A DNA stretch of 57,639 bases, taken from a virus. Below, one piece after another: positions 56,194 to 57,639 of this stretch. The position numbers and the translations under genes were made by a program. Under the pieces are notes generated by a model. The model was not told where the DNA came from, made no database searches, and saw only the letters and a program-made list of their open reading frames with translations. Where the stretch lies: positions 1-57,639 of the IMG/VR virus record IMGVR_UViG_3300018083_000005. One strand, 5' to 3'. The first letter of the stretch is position 1; every line of letters starts with the position of its first letter.

Positions 56194-56777
56194 GCTGCGA
56201 AGTCCTCCCTTGAATAGCCCCACTCGCTAATCATACGCTCTTGTTCTGCGGGGTCGTTGCACTTACATGATCCATCGGCACGGTAGTGATCCGGCGAGAT
56301 AATCACGTGCGGACATGACATGATATCAGACTGTTTCATCTGATACTGTGAAACTCCCGCATGGTTCGACAAGTCTACTAGCCAGTCACCTTCATGACAC
56401 TTGCAGATTGAGTTCGCATACGCGGGGTACATCATGCTTCCCACGTTGCGGTATCCAGTCTCCTCAAACTTATTCTCAAAGTCCTCGGAACCTTTGTAGT
56501 CTGCCCACATAGTCTTGATACGGGCATCCGGTTCACGCTTGAAGATTGCACGCATGAAATCTCGGTGTCCGTGCCAACAAACGGCATACACTCTACGATC
56601 AGGACTAAATCCCGATGCGGAAGTTCGCTGGTAGATATGGTTACCATTCCTCTTTTCTCCAGCCGGGCGTAGCGTAAATCTCAGTGCTCGCCCATCCTCA
56701 CGCATGCTGTAGAGTGACACGCTGACTTCATCTGCGATGATCTGCAGTTGAGTCTCGTTCACTCTCCATACTTTCAT
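56190..56777 (-). CDS. Unknown protein with Cys-rich C terminus, 195 residues
   Basis: ATG at 56777 follows ACCAAGGGAGGTACC exactly; the open frame to 56813 is rejected. The N-terminal part is alpha/beta (WRVNETQLQIIADEVSVSLY). The second half contains SICKCHEGDWLVDL and DGSCKCNDPAEQERM, possible metal ligands, and VYAVCWHGHRDFMRAI. Function unknown. Confidence 0.65.
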   Translation of the reverse strand: MKVWRVNETQLQIIADEVSVSLYSMREDGRALRFTLRPAGEKRNGNHIYQRTSASGFSPDRRVYAVCWHGHRDFMRAIFKREPDARIKTMWADYKGSEDFENKFEETGYRNVGSMMYPAYANSICKCHEGDWLVDLSNHAGVSQYQMKQSDIMSCPHVIISPDHYRADGSCKCNDPAEQERMISEWGYSREDFAA

Positions 56778-56928
56778 GGTACCTCCCTTGGTAGATTTGT
56801 TTGCGCGTTTCATTCAACGTGCCGCGCCCCACGTTATCTCCGTCTTTTTGGAGGGCCACTATCTCTAATACGGTGGTGTCCATATCCGAAGATATGTGCG
56901 GAATTCCATTCCCCATCCGCAGGTTCAC
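56728..56928 (-). CDS. Possible small ORF overlapping the 195-residue gene
   Basis: A 66-codon frame whose middle (VLEIVALQKDGDNVGRGTLN) looks protein-like. It has no clear ribosome site and its end overlaps the start of the stronger gene by 50 bases. An internal GTG at 56838 behind GGAGATAAC is a possible start. Weakly supported. Confidence 0.3.
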   Translation of the reverse strand: MNLRMGNGIPHISSDMDTTVLEIVALQKDGDNVGRGTLNETRKQIYQGRYHESMESERDSTADHRR

Positions 56929-56951
56929 GTATCAGAGGTTGCCATTATTCG

Positions 56952-57034
56952 GCATAGGGAGTCGGCTAGTGGTCATTTTTACGGTGTGCGTTTTGGACAC
57001 GCTACCAACCACGAAATCACGTTACTCCCTATGC
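56952..57034. other. Structured non-coding element, 11-bp closing stem
   Basis: GCATAGGGAGT (56952-56962) pairs with 57024-57034, with GTGG/CCAC and GTGT/ACAC arms inside. It is part of the 300-base gene-poor stretch 56929-57228. Confidence 0.55.
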
Positions 57035-57085
57035 ACTCTTTGAATCCTGAGTGGTACTGATACTAGTAGGTTACGATCCTAGGTT

Positions 57086-57210
57086 CTCAGCCCTTTACAG
57101 TGCAGGATTCTATGAGATAGTAGGAACGGGCTGAGGTGAGTCGAACCCTTTATTTTGGCCCCGCCTAACCGTAGGCTTCCCTTCGTCGAGACAAACACCT
57201 ACTATCTCAT
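57086..57210. other. Structured non-coding element with competing stems
   Basis: ATGAGATAGTAGG (57112-57124) pairs perfectly with 57198-57210, and CTCAGCCC (57086-57093) pairs with GGGCTGAG (57128-57135). The right arm of the second stem lies in the loop of the first, so they form a pseudoknot or exclude each other. GCCTA/TAGGC gives an inner hairpin. No ORF in the stretch. Confidence 0.55.
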
Positions 57211-57228
57211 GCAATCCAGCAAAGTTAC

Positions 57229-57450
57229 TTATCGGTTTTCTTTGGTCATGTACTCACAGACACCATTCGTGAAGTCTGTATCACGTAGGTATCCGTAATC
57301 ATACAGTCCGTGCTTAAGAGGGACGCGGATTCTTGTGGGCATTCTAACCCACGTGCGTACCTTTCCATTCACGTACCATCGCGCTCCATCGCGTGAGTCT
57401 ATAAGACTCTCACGATACTGTAGTTCACGCGCTTCCTCTAGGGTAATCAT
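57229..57450 (-). CDS. Unknown small protein, 73 residues
   Basis: ATG at 57450 in ATGA overlap with the 30-residue gene, GAAGGAGG ten bases upstream. Helix EEARELQYRESLIDSRDGAR, then a basic beta part GKVRTWVRMPTRIRVPLKHG. Last of the four coupled junction genes. Function unknown. Confidence 0.65.
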   Translation of the reverse strand: MITLEEARELQYRESLIDSRDGARWYVNGKVRTWVRMPTRIRVPLKHGLYDYGYLRDTDFTNGVCEYMTKENR

Positions 57451-57539
57451 CGTTCCTCATCCTCCTTCACTATGGAAGTTGAGATTGTGTTGTTAGCCGA
57501 GTAGTCTAGTAGACTTAGCCACACAAAATAGTGCAGCAT
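57447..57539 (-). CDS. Small ORF, 30 residues
   Basis: ATG at 57539 follows TGGGAGGTAACACC, a ribosome site encoded by the last codons of the 27-residue membrane gene (copy at 57544-57627). The end contains KEDEER and overlaps the next gene as ATGA. Function unknown. Confidence 0.5.
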   Translation of the reverse strand: MLHYFVWLSLLDYSANNTISTSIVKEDEER

Positions 57540-57639
57540 GGTGTTACCTCCCAGGCTTATGACCGAAGATGGTACACAGTATGGCAACTAGCAGAATGTA
57601 CGCTAGTACCAGTACCAGCCCAATCATGGCCGACAAACG
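57517..57639. repeat. Terminal direct repeat, right copy
   Basis: Identical to 1-123. It contains a second copy of the 27-residue membrane gene (57544-57627) and the start of the 30-residue gene. Confidence 0.95.

Noticed and set aside
57112-57210. tRNA or tmRNA candidate (GGGTTCGACTC on the minus strand)
   Set aside because: The arms around TTCGACT do not pair properly and the 13-bp outer stem does not fit an acceptor; kept only as a structured element.
1-57639. Lysogeny module
   Set aside because: No integrase, recombinase, excisionase or classic repressor was recognised; the LuxR, XRE-like and winged-helix proteins alone do not show a temperate lifestyle.

Overview
The window reads as a near-complete genome of a tailed double-stranded DNA phage with a siphovirus-type gene set: terminase, portal, protease, capsid, tail tube, frameshifted tail chaperone and a 1090-residue tape measure, with no sheath gene. 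The first and last 123 bases are identical, and a chain of overlapping small genes reads through that junction. The sequence is therefore a circular (or circularly permuted) genome cut at an arbitrary point. The host is probably Gram-positive and perhaps an actinobacterium. The evidence is a resuscitation-promoting-factor (Rpf) type transglycosylase, an NlpC/P60-like endolysin, no spanin genes, and strong GGAGG ribosome sites with sigma70-like promoters. The host genus cannot be read from the sequence.

Layout. (1) About 2.4-32.2 kb, rightward late block: small virion proteins and adhesin-like proteins; a LuxR-type regulator; terminase large subunit; Mu-gp29-like portal; S49 protease fused to scaffold; capsid decoration protein; major capsid; neck and tail-completion proteins; tail tube; G/GT chaperone with a CCCTTTG slip site; tape measure; tail hub; three related receptor-binding-type proteins; and a lysis cassette with an endolysin, a holin-like protein and small membrane proteins. 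One of these membrane genes is interrupted by an in-frame TGA. (2) 32.2-32.4 kb: convergence point with a strong bidirectional hairpin terminator. (3) 32.4-57.5 kb, wrapping across the ends to about 0.1-1.3 kb, leftward early/replication block: RuvC-like resolvase; UDG-exonuclease-PolA fusion; primase-helicase; DUF669-like ssDNA-binding protein with a Sak4/AAA_24 ATPase; PD-(D/E)XK Cas4-like nuclease; SNF2-type helicase; Rpf transglycosylase; HNH-AP2 endonuclease; DUF932 protein; and many small zinc-ribbon, helical and single-membrane-span proteins. (4) 1.3-2.35 kb: a GC-rich divergent island with one rightward gene and repeated promoter-like motifs.

How it works together. Leftward genes are densely packed with ATGA, GTGA or TAATG overlaps. 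Many transcription units begin with a near-identical leader, ACCAAGGGAGGTA, just before the start codon. Upstream of several of these leaders lies an unusual motif, TTGACA-N7-TANACT, often with TG just before the second box. The leftward block also holds several strongly structured non-coding stretches. One of them (47.48-47.69 kb) would place the exact complement of the common ribosome-site leader at the 5' end of its transcript. The most promising undescribed features are the short-spaced motif family, the anti-ribosome-site leader RNA, and the set of about ten single-span microproteins inserted between early and lysis genes.
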